Shown: positions 1 to 9,712, counted from the stretch's first letter. The stretch is 64,000 nucleotides of DNA from Staphylococcus pragensis (GCF_004785665.1 NZ_SRPJ01000001.1:62001-126000), one strand, 5' to 3'. Numbers and translations are program-made. Notes: a model not told the origin generated them from the letters alone.

Positions 1-96
1 CATGTTGCTAGAAACGCATTAAAAGAAACAGCAAAACACATGGATAACGTCGTGGTGGACATTAATGAATTACAACAATATGGTCGTTCTAATTAA
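1..96 (+). CDS. 3' end of an unidentified gene (partial)
   Basis: The frame is open from the window edge and codes for 31 residues ending in QQYGRSN before a TAA stop. It is followed 13 bases later by a good intrinsic terminator, so this is a real gene end. The fragment is too short for me to assign a family; most of the gene lies outside the window. Confidence 0.6.
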   Translation, partial: HVARNALKETAKHMDNVVVDINELQQYGRSN

Positions 97-109
97 ATAA
101 ATTTAACGA

Positions 110-151
110 AACCGGTATGAAGGGTAAGTATATTCTTTATACTGGTTTTTA
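110..151 (+). terminator. Intrinsic terminator of the upstream gene
   Basis: AACCGGTAT and ATACTGGTT form a 9-bp stem with one G-T pair, followed by a T-rich tract. It ends the partial gene at the window start. Confidence 0.8.
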
Positions 152-313
152 TTTATATATTTTTAAAAAGTGTATTTTTCCTCTATTACTAGTTACTCAT
201 TTATGAAAAAAACGTCGAACATTTACATTTTTAAGAAATAATTTAATTTCTTCTAATCGTTATCAGAATAGGTATGATAGCCCAAATCGTTGTCATTTAA
301 CGAATATACACTG

Positions 314-341
314 TTGCATATTCTTATCAATACGTTATAAT
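314..341 (+). promoter_or_regulatory. Sigma-A type promoter of the YkvI-like gene
   Basis: TTGCAT (314-319) and TATAAT (336-341) are separated by 16 bases. The start codon at 379 lies 37 bases downstream, after an AGGAGG at 361-366. Confidence 0.6.
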
Positions 342-378
342 TCACAACGTGTCAAATATAAGGAGGTTATTATAACGC

Positions 379-1446
379 ATGGGGTTAAATAAAGAAGCTA
401 TAAAAATTGGTTTCGCTTATGTGGGTATTGTGGTCGGTGCTGGATTCTCAACTGGCCAAGAAGTTATGCAATTCTTTACACCATATGGTCTATGGTCATA
501 TATTGGTGTATTACTTTCAGGTTTAATTCTTGGTTTCATCGGTCGTCAAGTTGCGAAGATTGGTACCGCTTTTGAGGCCACAAACCATGAATCAACATTA
601 CAGTATTTATTTGGGGAAAAATTTAGTAAGATTTTCGACTATATTCTTGTTTTCTTCTTATTCGGTATCGCTGTTACGATGATAGCCGGTGCAGGGTCAA
701 CCTTCCAAGAAAGTTTCGGAATTCCGACTTGGTTAGGCGCTCTGATTATGACAGTTATCATCTATTTAACATTATTACTCGACTTCAATAAGATTGTTAG
801 CGCACTGGGAGTAGTTACACCATTCTTAATTATTATGGTAATTCTTATTGCCGTTTATTATTTATTTGCAGGTAGCGTTTCAATCAGTGAAGTGAATCAA
901 ACAGTAGACAAAACAAGTGTCTTCTGGGGTATTGTAAGAGGATTAATGTATGGCGGTTTAGCCTTTGCAGTAGGCTTTAGTACCATCGTTGCTATCGGTG
1001 GTGACGCAACAAAACGTAAAATATCAGGTGCTGGTGCAATGTTTGGTGGCGTCATTTATACTATCCTATTAGCATTAATCAATTTCGCCTTACAAGCAGA
1101 ATATCCTCATATTAAAAATGTTGAAATTCCAACATTAACATTAGCTAATGATATTAATCCTTGGATTGGACTTGTACTTACTATTATTATGTTAGTGGTA
1201 ATGTACAATACTATCTTAGGTCTATGCTATTCATTTGCTGCTCGTTTTACAGAGCCTTATAGCAAAAAATATCATATCTTCATTATCGTAATGATGATTG
1301 CTGCGTTTATCCTAAGTTTCGTTGGATTCGCAGATTTAATCAATTTCTTATATAACATTATGGGTGTTGTTGGTCTATTCATCGTTGTAGCTGTATTAAT
1401 TAAATACTACCTACGTAAGAAAGACGATAAAGACCATATTGCATAA
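379..1446 (+). CDS. YkvI-family multi-pass membrane protein
   Basis: The 355-residue product is almost entirely hydrophobic, with about ten predicted membrane segments. Its N-terminus (GIVVGAGFSTGQEVMQFF) has the glycine-rich unwound first helix typical of the LeuT/APC fold. It resembles the uncharacterised YkvI family of Firmicutes, for which a secondary transport role is likely but the substrate is unknown. The start at 379 follows AGGAGG with a rather long 12-base spacer. The gene is monocistronic, with its own promoter and a strong terminator at 1486. Family assignment is fairly sure; function is not. Confidence 0.8.
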   Translation: MGLNKEAIKIGFAYVGIVVGAGFSTGQEVMQFFTPYGLWSYIGVLLSGLILGFIGRQVAKIGTAFEATNHESTLQYLFGEKFSKIFDYILVFFLFGIAVTMIAGAGSTFQESFGIPTWLGALIMTVIIYLTLLLDFNKIVSALGVVTPFLIIMVILIAVYYLFAGSVSISEVNQTVDKTSVFWGIVRGLMYGGLAFAVGFSTIVAIGGDATKRKISGAGAMFGGVIYTILLALINFALQAEYPHIKNVEIPTLTLANDINPWIGLVLTIIMLVVMYNTILGLCYSFAARFTEPYSKKYHIFIIVMMIAAFILSFVGFADLINFLYNIMGVVGLFIVVAVLIKYYLRKKDDKDHIA

Positions 1447-1485
1447 ACCCAGACTTTACAATTTAGATTGAATGTTTTACCCTTA

Positions 1486-1528
1486 AAAGCAATTCGTGAA
1501 CTTGATACGGATTGCTTTTTCTTTTTTT
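1486..1528 (+). terminator. Intrinsic terminator after the YkvI-like gene
   Basis: A 12-bp stem (AAAGCAATTCGT with ACGGATTGCTTT, one T-G pair) with a 9-base loop is followed by TTCTTTTTTT. Confidence 0.9.
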
Positions 1529-1577
1529 GAAAAGGCAGAACCAAATCACCAATCATCAGTTGAAAGGACTGCAAGGG

Positions 1578-2624
1578 ATGACGAACCAACGTAAATGGCT
1601 AACCATCACAAGTATAGTTGTGTTAATTGTGGGAGGATTGGTAGCGTGGAATTTATATTCACATTATCAACACACAAAAAAACAACAAATTGCCCGTGAA
1701 AAGGTAAAAGTCGATAATCCGAACGTTAAACTTTTTCAAAATATAACTTACAATTCACATATACCAGGCAGTCAATTAGATATCATGACGCCTACTGACG
1801 TGGATAAAGATAATAAATTGCCTGTTATTTTTTGGATGCATGGTGGTGGTTATGTAGCAGGAGATAAGCAGTATAAGAATCCATTACTTTCGCAAATCGT
1901 AGAACAGGGCTATGTAGTCGTTAATGTCAACTATGCTTTAGCGCCAAACTTTAAGTATCCTACACCTTTGATCCAAATGGACGAAGCAGTACAATTTATC
2001 AAGAATAATAAAGAACATTTTCCAATAGATTGGAATCAAGTTGTGATAGGTGGAGATTCGGCTGGTGCACAATTAACAAGTCAATTCGTCGCAATGCAAA
2101 CTAATCCCCAATTAAGACAAGAAATGAATTTTAAACAACAATTTACGCTAAAACAATTGAAAGGTGCTATCTTTTTTGGTGGGTTCTATGACATGAAGAC
2201 AGTTAGAGCGACGGAATTCCCTAGAATTCAAATGTTTATGCGCAGTTATACTGGTAAAAGCCATTGGGAAACAGAGTTTAAGAATATTTCTCAAATGTCT
2301 ACCATTAATCAAGTCACTAAAGATTATCCAGCTACTTATTTATCAGTAGGTGATGCCGATCCATTCTATAGTCAAAACATTGAGTTTTACCATAAGTTGA
2401 AAGAAGAAAATGTACCTGTCAGTACATTATTTTATGATGGTTCACATCATTTACATCATCAGTATCAATTTCATTTGGATAAACCAGAATCTAAAGAAAA
2501 TATGAAGCGGGTTCTTGAATTTTTAAGTCGTAATACGTCATCTTCAGGTGTTGAACAACAGCAACAAGCACCACTAGATGGTTCGACGAATTCAGATAGC
2601 CATTTTTCATTATCACCTTATTAA
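1578..2624 (+). CDS. Membrane-anchored alpha/beta-hydrolase (esterase/lipase, HSL type)
   Basis: The 348-residue protein has one N-terminal membrane segment (residues about 8-26), so the catalytic domain probably sits outside the membrane. The HGGG oxyanion-hole motif (MHGGGYVAGD), the nucleophile elbow GGDSAGAQ, an Asp in GDADPF and a His near GSHHLHH give a complete hormone-sensitive-lipase-like catalytic set. I place the start at ATG 1578 because AAAGGA at 1563-1568 precedes it at ideal spacing; an earlier in-frame start at 1512 would lie inside the preceding terminator. The tail is rich in Gln and Ser. The natural substrate is unknown. Confidence 0.85.
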   Translation: MTNQRKWLTITSIVVLIVGGLVAWNLYSHYQHTKKQQIAREKVKVDNPNVKLFQNITYNSHIPGSQLDIMTPTDVDKDNKLPVIFWMHGGGYVAGDKQYKNPLLSQIVEQGYVVVNVNYALAPNFKYPTPLIQMDEAVQFIKNNKEHFPIDWNQVVIGGDSAGAQLTSQFVAMQTNPQLRQEMNFKQQFTLKQLKGAIFFGGFYDMKTVRATEFPRIQMFMRSYTGKSHWETEFKNISQMSTINQVTKDYPATYLSVGDADPFYSQNIEFYHKLKEENVPVSTLFYDGSHHLHHQYQFHLDKPESKENMKRVLEFLSRNTSSSGVEQQQQAPLDGSTNSDSHFSLSPY

Positions 2625-2631
2625 AATTAAC

Positions 2632-2677
2632 AAAAAACGTCCTGAGAATTGAAAGCAATTCCTATCAGGACGTTTTT
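2632..2677. terminator. Bidirectional terminator between convergent genes
   Basis: AAAAACGTCCTGA pairs perfectly with TCAGGACGTTTTT, and GAATTG/CAATTC forms an inner stem. A and T runs on both sides let it serve both the esterase and the acetyltransferase gene. Confidence 0.9.
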
Positions 2678-2756
2678 ATTATATTAGATGAAGTAAATGT
2701 ATGATTAAAATGAATCATTATGACTATGATTAGCGTATAATATATACTGTAATTAT

Positions 2757-3263
2757 TCAGATGAGTAACTTGGCCATGACATATTTATTATAGTATTTGC
2801 CATCGATGTATAATTTGTCTTTAAGTTCGCCTTCAATGTTGAAACCAGCACCTTTGAAAAGTTCAACAGCACGGTCATTTTCAGGAACAATTGAAGCTTC
2901 GAGACGTTTAATGTCGTGATTAATTGCCCAAGCCTCTACAGCATTGATGAGTGCTAATCCTACACCATGTTTTTGATATAATTGACTGACACCAACTGTA
3001 AGCACGGCTTCATGTTTTGTACGCTCTAACTCTTCAGTGGTAACTAGTGCAGATCCTACTAATTGGTCATCTTGTTCGGCAACATAAATCGTATTACGTG
3101 GAGAGGTAATGATGCGTTCTAGATAGTCACTAATACTCGAAACACTTGGTGTGAACTCGCCAGGATTATAAAGTGTATAGTCAGATTCATCATAGATTTT
3201 ACTAAGAAGTTTTATAAAAGCTTCAACGTCTTTGATACTGATTTCGCGAATGATATGAGCCAT
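2757..3263 (-). CDS. GNAT-family N-acetyltransferase
   Basis: The 168-residue product has the GNAT layout: YVAEQDDQLVGSALV as the beta4 region, the acetyl-CoA loop around VGVSQLYQKHGVGLALINAVEAWA, and ENDRAVELFKGAGFNIEG near the C-terminus. The start is ATG at 3263, eight bases from a GGGAGGA Shine-Dalgarno; an upstream in-frame ATG-like start would overlap that site. The acceptor substrate cannot be read from the sequence. It is transcribed divergently from graX and convergently with the esterase gene. Confidence 0.85.
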   Translation of the reverse strand: MAHIIREISIKDVEAFIKLLSKIYDESDYTLYNPGEFTPSVSSISDYLERIITSPRNTIYVAEQDDQLVGSALVTTEELERTKHEAVLTVGVSQLYQKHGVGLALINAVEAWAINHDIKRLEASIVPENDRAVELFKGAGFNIEGELKDKLYIDGKYYNKYVMAKLLI

Positions 3264-3425
3264 TTGGCTTCCTCCCAATGTAATGCATTTAAAAGGGATA
3301 GACTTTTAAATCTTTATAATTAAATAGATTTAGGTCTTCCTCTTATCTCAAAAGTTATTATACCAATAATTTTTGTATATACATATAATAAAAAAATTTC
3401 GAAAATTAAAGGAGTAATTCTGATT

Positions 3426-4349
3426 ATGAAACCGAATGTATTATTAGCTGGCGGTAGCGGTTATATTGGTAAATATATTAGTAATGCAATAGAAAATGAT
3501 GTTAACTTATATGCATTGTCTAAATATCCAAATACTAAAAAAGAACATAATAATCGCATTCAGTGGTTGCAAAGGGATATTTATAATTATGAAGATGTTG
3601 TAGCAGCTATGGAAGGAATGGACATTGCCGTTTATTATTTAGATCCGAATAAAAACTCTGCTAAATTAACTCAAGCAACGGCACGTGATTTAAATTTAAT
3701 TGCTGCAGATAATTTTGCTCGAGCTGCAGCTAAACAAGGGGTTCATAAAATAGTGTACGTGAGCGGTAGTCGTTTCGACAGTGAAACGGTACAACGTTTG
3801 GAACGTTACGGGGTGCCTGTAGAAACAACCAATACGCAAATTAAACGGCCTCATATTAATGTAGAACTACAAGTATCTAAATATGATGATGTACGTACAG
3901 CGTTAAGAATTATCTTGCCTAGAAAGTGGACATTAACGCACATCGTTGATTATTTCTTTACATGGCTTAATGAGACACGAGGAACATTTGTACATACGCA
4001 TAAAAAAGATGATAATTATGTTATTTATTCACGTAACAAGGATAAGCCGTTATTAATTTTAAAGAAGATGGAAAATGATGTTGGACTAGTTACATTACAT
4101 CTTGTAGGCGGTTCATTGGTTAAACCTAATTTTAAAAAACAAGGGAAGTTAGAATTTCGCCAAATTAAGGGTACACGTCTCGTTATAGTCCATTTATACG
4201 ACTACATTCCTAGATTATTCTGGCCAGTGTATTATTTTGTTCAAGCGCCAATACAAGGCTTAATTATGAGAGGATTTGAAATTGATTGTCGTATTAAACA
4301 TTTCAATGGACGCGTCCAATCTGGAGAAAAAATGAAATATACAAAATGA
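3426..4349 (+). CDS. graX: GraX, auxiliary protein of the GraRS system (Rossmann fold)
   Basis: The 307-residue protein begins with an NAD(P)-binding Rossmann motif (LAGGSGYIG, residues 7-15) and looks like an atypical short-chain dehydrogenase/epimerase. It lies 15 bases before graR, the conserved staphylococcal position of graX. In S. aureus GraX is a cytoplasmic cofactor that links GraS and GraR signalling for resistance to cationic antimicrobial peptides. AAAGGAG at 3408-3414 supports the start. A TATAAT at 3384 may be the -10 of the graXRS operon, but no good -35 is visible. Confidence 0.9.
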   Translation: MKPNVLLAGGSGYIGKYISNAIENDVNLYALSKYPNTKKEHNNRIQWLQRDIYNYEDVVAAMEGMDIAVYYLDPNKNSAKLTQATARDLNLIAADNFARAAAKQGVHKIVYVSGSRFDSETVQRLERYGVPVETTNTQIKRPHINVELQVSKYDDVRTALRIILPRKWTLTHIVDYFFTWLNETRGTFVHTHKKDDNYVIYSRNKDKPLLILKKMENDVGLVTLHLVGGSLVKPNFKKQGKLEFRQIKGTRLVIVHLYDYIPRLFWPVYYFVQAPIQGLIMRGFEIDCRIKHFNGRVQSGEKMKYTK

Positions 4350-4364
4350 TAAGGTGATAAAATC

Positions 4365-5039
4365 ATGCAAGTATTATTAGTAGAAGATGATCAAACATTA
4401 TTCCAAGAACTGAAGAAAGAATTAGAACATTGGGATTTTTTCGTAACAGGTATTAACGATTTTAGTGCGGTAATAGAGACTTTTGAAGAAGCCAAGCCAG
4501 AAATTGTTATTATGGACGTACAATTACCTAAATACGATGGATTTTACTGGTGCCGTAAAATTAGACAAGTTTCTAATGTACCTATTCTATTTTTATCTTC
4601 TCGTGATAATCCAATGGACCAAGTGATGAGTATGGAACTTGGCGCTGACGATTATATGCAAAAACCTTTCCATACCAATGTATTAATTGCGAAGTTACAA
4701 GCCATTTATCGACGTGTATATGAATTTGGTGCGGAAGAAAAGCGTACACTGAATTGGCAAGATACAATAGTCGATTTATCTAAAGATAGCATTCAAAAAG
4801 GTGATAAGGTCATTTATTTATCTAAAACAGAAATGATTATTTTAGAAATGCTTATTCAAAAACAAAATCAAATTGTTACGCGCGATACCTTAATTACGGC
4901 ATTATGGGATGATGAAGCTTTTGTCAGCGATAATACTTTAACTGTAAATGTTAACCGTTTAAGAAAGAAACTAGCTGATATTGAAATGGATACGCAAATT
5001 GAAACTAAAGTAGGTAAAGGTTACATGGCACATGAGTAA
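4365..5039 (+). CDS. graR: GraR response regulator (OmpR family)
   Basis: This 224-residue regulator has a receiver domain (residues 1-115) with acidic pocket EDD 7-9, phospho-acceptor Asp51 (VIMDVQLP), and Lys in MQKPF, then a winged-helix DNA-binding domain (130-224) ending in KVGKGYMA. In staphylococci GraR, activated by GraS, turns on vraFG, mprF and dlt, which lower the negative surface charge and confer resistance to cationic peptides. The gene overlaps graS by 8 bases, so translation is coupled. Confidence 0.95.
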   Translation: MQVLLVEDDQTLFQELKKELEHWDFFVTGINDFSAVIETFEEAKPEIVIMDVQLPKYDGFYWCRKIRQVSNVPILFLSSRDNPMDQVMSMELGADDYMQKPFHTNVLIAKLQAIYRRVYEFGAEEKRTLNWQDTIVDLSKDSIQKGDKVIYLSKTEMIILEMLIQKQNQIVTRDTLITALWDDEAFVSDNTLTVNVNRLRKKLADIEMDTQIETKVGKGYMAHE

Positions 5040-6072
5040 TATAAAGTGGTTTTGGTTGTTTCTAAAAACACGAAGTAATTGGATATTTTGGATAGTTTTT
5101 TTACATCTCATTTTACTAGGTATTGCTTATATTGATTACGATATTGCCATTCGTAGCGTGGCTTATATTGTTTCGTTAAATCTTGGTTTAACGTGTGTAT
5201 TTCTTGTTTTTACTTTTCTAAAAGAAGTAAAAATATATCAACATTTGCATAACAATAAAGAAATTGAAGAAATTAAGCATAAAGAGTTAGCGGAAAATCC
5301 ATTTCAACATGAAATGGTGGATTATTTGTACCGCAAATTAACAAATCAAAAAGAAAAAGTAGTAGAACAACAATTGCATATACAAAATACAGAACAGTCA
5401 TTAACTGAGTTTGTGCATGATATCAAAACGCCTGTTACAGCGATGAAGCTATTAATTGATCAAGAAGAAGATGTGGAACATAAAAAAGCACTATTGTACG
5501 AATGGGCGCGTATTAATGAGTTATTAGATAAACAACTTTATTTAACTCGTTTAGAATCGAAAAATAAAGATATGTACTTTGAATTAGTTCCTTTGAAGCG
5601 GTTGGTCATTGATGAAATTCAATTAACACGCCACATTAGTCAAGCTAAAGGGATAGGTTTTGATTTGAATTTTGATATTACACCTGAAGTGTATACAGAT
5701 GTGAAATGGTGTCGCATGATGATACGTCAAATCTTATCGAATTCATTGAAATATTCTCAAAATCAAGATATTGTCATTCGCACTTTTAATCGTGATGATT
5801 ATGTAGCATTGGAAATTAAAGATTTCGGAAGAGGCATTAGTAACAAAGATTTACCACGTATATTTGAACGTGGATTTACTTCTACAGCAAATCGTAATGA
5901 AACCACGTCTTCTGGTATAGGTTTGTATTTAGTTGATAGTGTGAAACAACAGTTAGGAATAGATGTGAAAGTAACATCTACTGTCGGCGAGGGAACTACT
6001 TTTGTATTAACTTTTCCGAAGCAAAATGAAATCACAAAACGTATGGGTCAAGTGACAACACTGTCATACTAA
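5032..6072 (+). CDS. graS: GraS sensor histidine kinase (intramembrane-sensing type)
   Basis: The 346-residue kinase has two membrane helices (about 14-32 and 43-62) joined by a very short acidic outer loop (DYDIAI region), the hallmark of peptide-sensing BceS/GraS kinases. The phospho-acceptor is His129 ([15 protein letters not shown]). ATPase motifs follow: the N box ([11 protein letters not shown]), G1 (DFGRGIS) and G2 (SSGIGLYLV). It should sense cationic antimicrobial peptides together with VraFG. It overlaps graR and is separated from vraF by 124 bases. Confidence 0.95.
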   Translation: MSNIKWFWLFLKTRSNWIFWIVFLHLILLGIAYIDYDIAIRSVAYIVSLNLGLTCVFLVFTFLKEVKIYQHLHNNKEIEEIKHKELAENPFQHEMVDYLYRKLTNQKEKVVEQQLHIQNTEQSLTEFVHDIKTPVTAMKLLIDQEEDVEHKKALLYEWARINELLDKQLYLTRLESKNKDMYFELVPLKRLVIDEIQLTRHISQAKGIGFDLNFDITPEVYTDVKWCRMMIRQILSNSLKYSQNQDIVIRTFNRDDYVALEIKDFGRGISNKDLPRIFERGFTSTANRNETTSSGIGLYLVDSVKQQLGIDVKVTSTVGEGTTFVLTFPKQNEITKRMGQVTTLSY

Positions 6073-6073
6073 A

Positions 6074-6114
6074 TACGTGATTTGTTATTTCATCTTCATT
6101 TCTATTATCACGTT
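6074..6114 (+). other. Hairpin between graS and vraF
   Basis: ACGTGAT (6075-6081) and ATCACGT (6107-6113) can pair, but no T-run follows. It may be a weak attenuator or transcript-stabilising structure that sets vraFG apart from graXRS. I do not see the perfect ACAAATTTGT palindrome reported for GraR in this gap. Confidence 0.35.
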
Positions 6115-6196
6115 AGAGGATATAATAAAACTGACTAAATTAGTGCGAAATTCTTAGCAATATTGAATATAAAGGAGAATGAGGTGAACTATCCAG

Positions 6197-6958
6197 TTGA
6201 CAATATTAGAGGCAAAACAAGTAACAAAGACTTATGGCACGAAACAAACCGCGCAAGAAGTATTAAAGGGAATTGATTTAGCCATTGATGAAGGTGAATT
6301 CGTGTCTATTATGGGGCCATCTGGTTCAGGAAAAACGACTCTATTAAATGTATTAAGTTCAATTGACTATTTGACGCACGGCTCAGTGATTTTAGGAGAG
6401 CAACAATTAGAAAAATTATCGAATAAGGCGTTATCTGAAATTAGAAAGAAAGAGATAGGATTTATCTTTCAAGAATACAATTTATTACATACCTTAACAG
6501 TTAAAGAAAACATTATGTTGCCTTTGTCAGTTCAGAAATTGAGTAAACAAGAAATGAATGAACGGTACGAACGTATTACAAAAAGGCTTAACATTTTTGA
6601 TATTAGTAATAAATACCCTTCGGAAATATCTGGTGGTCAACGACAACGTACGTCAGCGGCGCGTGCGTTTATTACACATCCAAAGATTATCTTTGCTGAT
6701 GAGCCAACTGGAGCATTAGATTCAAAGAATACGCGAGATTTATTACAACGATTTCAAATGATTAATGAATTATATAATGCAACGATTGTAATGGTGACGC
6801 ACGATCCTTTAGCGGCCAGTTTCTCTAATCGTGTAGTTATGTTGAAAGATGGACAGGTGTTCACGCAATTGTATCAAGGTGAAGATGATAGTCAAACATT
6901 CCATAAAGAGATATTACGTGCTCAAAGTATTTTAGGTGGGATGGTTTATGAGTTTTAG
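6197..6958 (+). CDS. vraF: VraF, ATPase of a BceAB-type ABC transporter
   Basis: A 253-residue ATPase with Walker A (GPSGSGKTT, residues about 40-48), signature SGGQRQR, Walker B (IIFADEPTGALDS) and an H-loop (VTHDP). It pairs with VraG downstream; the complex senses cationic peptides for GraS and contributes to resistance. Translation must begin at TTG 6197, since an in-frame stop lies four codons upstream and GAGGTG at 6181-6186 gives the Shine-Dalgarno. Its last 11 bases overlap vraG. Confidence 0.95.
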   Translation: MTILEAKQVTKTYGTKQTAQEVLKGIDLAIDEGEFVSIMGPSGSGKTTLLNVLSSIDYLTHGSVILGEQQLEKLSNKALSEIRKKEIGFIFQEYNLLHTLTVKENIMLPLSVQKLSKQEMNERYERITKRLNIFDISNKYPSEISGGQRQRTSAARAFITHPKIIFADEPTGALDSKNTRDLLQRFQMINELYNATIVMVTHDPLAASFSNRVVMLKDGQVFTQLYQGEDDSQTFHKEILRAQSILGGMVYEF

Positions 6959-8822
6959 TCATATTATTTGGAAGAATTTTAAGCAAAACGTGACGCATTA
7001 TGCTATTTATCTCTTCTCACTCATTCTTAGTATCGTATTATTTTTCAGTTTTATTACTATTAAGTATGTCCATCATTTACATATACATCAATCATTATCA
7101 ATGGTGCGAGAAGGCTCTCAGATTGGGGGTTATTTTCTATTTATTATTATTATCGTTTTTATTATCTATACCAACATGTTGTTTATAAAGCGACGAAGTT
7201 ATGAATTTGGGCTTTTACAGACAATAGGTTTAGATAAAAAGCGTATTATTTATATGTTAATGCTAGAACAAATATTTATTTTATTACTTACTGCTATTTT
7301 AGGTATTGGGATTGGTATTTTAGGATCTAAAATTTTATTAATGATTGTATTAAAAATTTTAGGAATACATACCTCAGTCTCCATTGTCTTTAGTTTTCAA
7401 GCCATTGGACAGAACTTGCTAATTTTAGTGATGGCTTATTTTTTAATTATCATACAAGCCTGGATATATTTAAGTAAGCATTCCATTGCTCACGAAAATA
7501 AAGATGAAAACCAAGTGACGCTCACTATTGGTGAAATTATTTTAGGTGTATTGGGCATCGTTTTAATTCTTGTAGGCTATTATTTATCAACGCGTTTCTT
7601 TGATCTGATAGATAATATATTTATACCTTTTATTATTTTATTTCTTACAGTTATCGGGGCTTACTTCTTTTTCAGAAGCACTGTGTCTCTCATATTAAAG
7701 ATGGTGAAGCGTTTTAAAGGTGGCAACGTAAGTGTAAATGATGTTATTTTTACCTCGTCACTTATGTTTCGTATTCGAAAGAATGCATTCTCACTAACAG
7801 TGATGGCAGTTATTTCTGCAATTACAGTTTCTGTATTATGCTTTGCAGCACTCAGCCGAAGTTCATTAAACAATGAAGTGCTTCTAGAGTCACCCCATGA
7901 AGTAACATTGAAAAATGCAAATACAGCAAATGAACTTGGAATTGAATTAGCGCATCATCACATCCATTATAATTATGACTTTAAAGAAGTAGTTTACTCT
8001 CAATTATATAAAGATCATTTGTTTGATGTGAGTCCAGGTAGGCCATATGGTGTAACGATTACAAGTGACAAATACTTTTCTAATATTTCTTTAGGAAAAG
8101 GGCAAGCCACGCTACTTATACCTAAAGGTGTAGCACACGGATTAATGCAATATAGAGAACATGGCACAGCAATCATAGGCACTAAGAAACACAACGTCAA
8201 AATTAAACTAAATAATGTAGTAAAGAAAATTTATTTTGAAGAAGATGTGGATTTAGGTGGACCTACATTAGTGCTTAATCATGAAGAATATAATTACCTT
8301 AAAGCACATTCAAAAAGTAAAAATATTGTATCGCAATATGGTTTTGATTTAAAACATAATAAAGATCTTCCTAAACTAGAACGAATAGTGAGTAATTTAA
8401 ATAAAGATGTTCAAACAAGAAGTCAAGTTGTAAGTGAAATATCTAGTTTAACTGGTATTTTATTATTTGTTTCATCATTCTTAGGCGTCGCGTTCTTAAT
8501 AGCCACAGGATGTATTATTTACATTAAGCAAATTGATGAAACTGAAGATGATTTAGAAAACTACTCAGTATTACGTAAATTAGGATTTACTCAAAAAGAT
8601 ATGGCCCAAGGCTTAAAATTAAAAGTAGCGTTTAACTTCGGTTTACCATTAATTATTGCATTGCTACATGCCTATTTTGCAGCCTTAGTATTCATGAAGT
8701 TAATTGGGTTTGGTAATCAAAGGCCTATTTTTGTAGTTATGGTCATTTATACAATAATCTATAGTATTTTTGCGATTATAGCTTACAACCATTCAAAGCG
8801 AACAATTAATCACTCAATTTAG
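6948..8822 (+). CDS. vraG: VraG, BceB-type permease
   Basis: The 624-residue permease follows the BceB plan: one N-terminal helix, a block of helices, a large extracellular domain of roughly 200 residues (about 305-515), then three C-terminal helices with FtsX-like sequence. The outer domain is the likely peptide-sensing part that signals to GraS. I set the start at ATG 6948, with AGGTGGG at 6934-6940 as Shine-Dalgarno; a GTG at 6936 is in frame but lies inside that site. No convincing terminator follows. Confidence 0.93.
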   Translation: MSFSHIIWKNFKQNVTHYAIYLFSLILSIVLFFSFITIKYVHHLHIHQSLSMVREGSQIGGYFLFIIIIVFIIYTNMLFIKRRSYEFGLLQTIGLDKKRIIYMLMLEQIFILLLTAILGIGIGILGSKILLMIVLKILGIHTSVSIVFSFQAIGQNLLILVMAYFLIIIQAWIYLSKHSIAHENKDENQVTLTIGEIILGVLGIVLILVGYYLSTRFFDLIDNIFIPFIILFLTVIGAYFFFRSTVSLILKMVKRFKGGNVSVNDVIFTSSLMFRIRKNAFSLTVMAVISAITVSVLCFAALSRSSLNNEVLLESPHEVTLKNANTANELGIELAHHHIHYNYDFKEVVYSQLYKDHLFDVSPGRPYGVTITSDKYFSNISLGKGQATLLIPKGVAHGLMQYREHGTAIIGTKKHNVKIKLNNVVKKIYFEEDVDLGGPTLVLNHEEYNYLKAHSKSKNIVSQYGFDLKHNKDLPKLERIVSNLNKDVQTRSQVVSEISSLTGILLFVSSFLGVAFLIATGCIIYIKQIDETEDDLENYSVLRKLGFTQKDMAQGLKLKVAFNFGLPLIIALLHAYFAALVFMKLIGFGNQRPIFVVMVIYTIIYSIFAIIAYNHSKRTINHSI

Positions 8823-8847
8823 AAAAATTGAGCTAATGTTTTCTGTT

Positions 8848-8864
8848 TGTAAAGAATTTGTAAA
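8848..8864 (+). promoter_or_regulatory. WalR/PhoP-type direct repeat (upstream site)
   Basis: TGTAAA-GAATT-TGTAAA is an exact 11-bp-phased direct repeat matching the WalR consensus TGTWAH-N5-TGTWAH. PhoP boxes read on the other strand look similar. It lies about 230 bases before the DUF47 start codon. Confidence 0.45.
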
Positions 8865-8944
8865 TGTAATTGTGGATATGTAAATTTTGTGATATTTTCA
8901 AATAGGGACAAATTCAGTATTAGAGTCTTACATTTAAAAAAAGT

Positions 8945-8972
8945 AAAACATTATATTTACATAAAATTTACA
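8945..8972 (-). promoter_or_regulatory. WalR/PhoP-type direct repeats close to the phosphate-transport promoter
   Basis: AAAACA, TTTACA (8956) and TTTACA (8967) recur every 11 bp. Read on the minus strand the last two give TGTAAA-N5-TGTAAA, a perfect WalR-type box. They end 20 bases upstream of the putative -35, a usual position for an OmpR-family activator. Confidence 0.5.
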
Positions 8973-8991
8973 AATTGTCAGAAATAGGCAT

Positions 8992-9019
8992 TTGAAAGTT
9001 CTTATCGTAAATGTATTCT
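8992..9019 (+). promoter_or_regulatory. Putative promoter of the DUF47-PiT operon
   Basis: TTGAAA (8992-8997) and TATTCT (9014-9019) are 16 bases apart, about 75 bases before the start codon at 9095. Confidence 0.45.
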
Positions 9020-9094
9020 GTATATTTAATTGTCTTACAACGAATAAAAATTAACAATGTGGTTGGTAACAATCGCTAAATTGGAGGCTTTATA

Positions 9095-9712
9095 ATGTTT
9101 ACTAAGAAAAAGGATAAGTTCATGGTTCAATTAGAAGAAATGGTATTTAACTTGGATCGTGCAGCAGTTGAATTCGGGAAAATGGATTTCAATACGCATT
9201 TAGATTTAAAAGCTTATTCTGACAACATCAAAACATACGAGTCACATGGTGACGAACTTATGCATCAAGTTATTACAGATTTAAATCAAACATTCATTAC
9301 ACCAATCGAACGTGAAGATATTTTATCTTTATGTAACGCTATCGATGATGTACTTGATGCTATGGAAGTAACAGCTGGTATGTTTGAAATGTATTCAATT
9401 GAATACACGGATGAATATATGGCTGAATTCGTAGAAAACATCCAAAAAGCAGTAGCAGAAATGAAATTAGCTGTAGGATTATTAGTTGATAAAAAATTAT
9501 CTCACATGCGTATTCATTCTATTAACATTAAAGAATTTGAAACAAACTGTGACGGTATCTTAAGACAATCAATTAAACATATTTTCAATAGTGAAACAGA
9601 TCCAATCACATTAATTAAAATAAAAGATATTTATGAAAGCATGGAAAAAATAGCAGATAAATGTCAAGTTGTAGCAAATAACTTTGAAACGATTATTATG
9701 AAAAATAGCTAA
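9095..9712 (+). CDS. DUF47/PhoU-like protein partnered with a Pit transporter
   Basis: The 205-residue helical protein (FTKKKDKFMVQLEEM at the N-terminus, then PhoU-like helices) belongs to the DUF47 family. Members are encoded directly next to low-affinity phosphate transporters and are thought to modulate them; some authors call this gene pitR. Here the transporter begins 14 bases downstream. A TTGGAGG site precedes the ATG at 9095. It probably acts at the membrane's inner face. The family assignment is firm, the mechanism is not. Confidence 0.88.
   Translation: MFTKKKDKFMVQLEEMVFNLDRAAVEFGKMDFNTHLDLKAYSDNIKTYESHGDELMHQVITDLNQTFITPIEREDILSLCNAIDDVLDAMEVTAGMFEMYSIEYTDEYMAEFVENIQKAVAEMKLAVGLLVDKKLSHMRIHSINIKEFETNCDGILRQSIKHIFNSETDPITLIKIKDIYESMEKIADKCQVVANNFETIIMKNS

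Noticed and set aside
6073-6196. GraR palindrome ACAAATTTGT before vraFG
   Set aside because: No exact copy is present in the gap. The nearest match (ACAAATTGT, 8970) lies downstream of vraG and belongs to the OmpR-type repeats.
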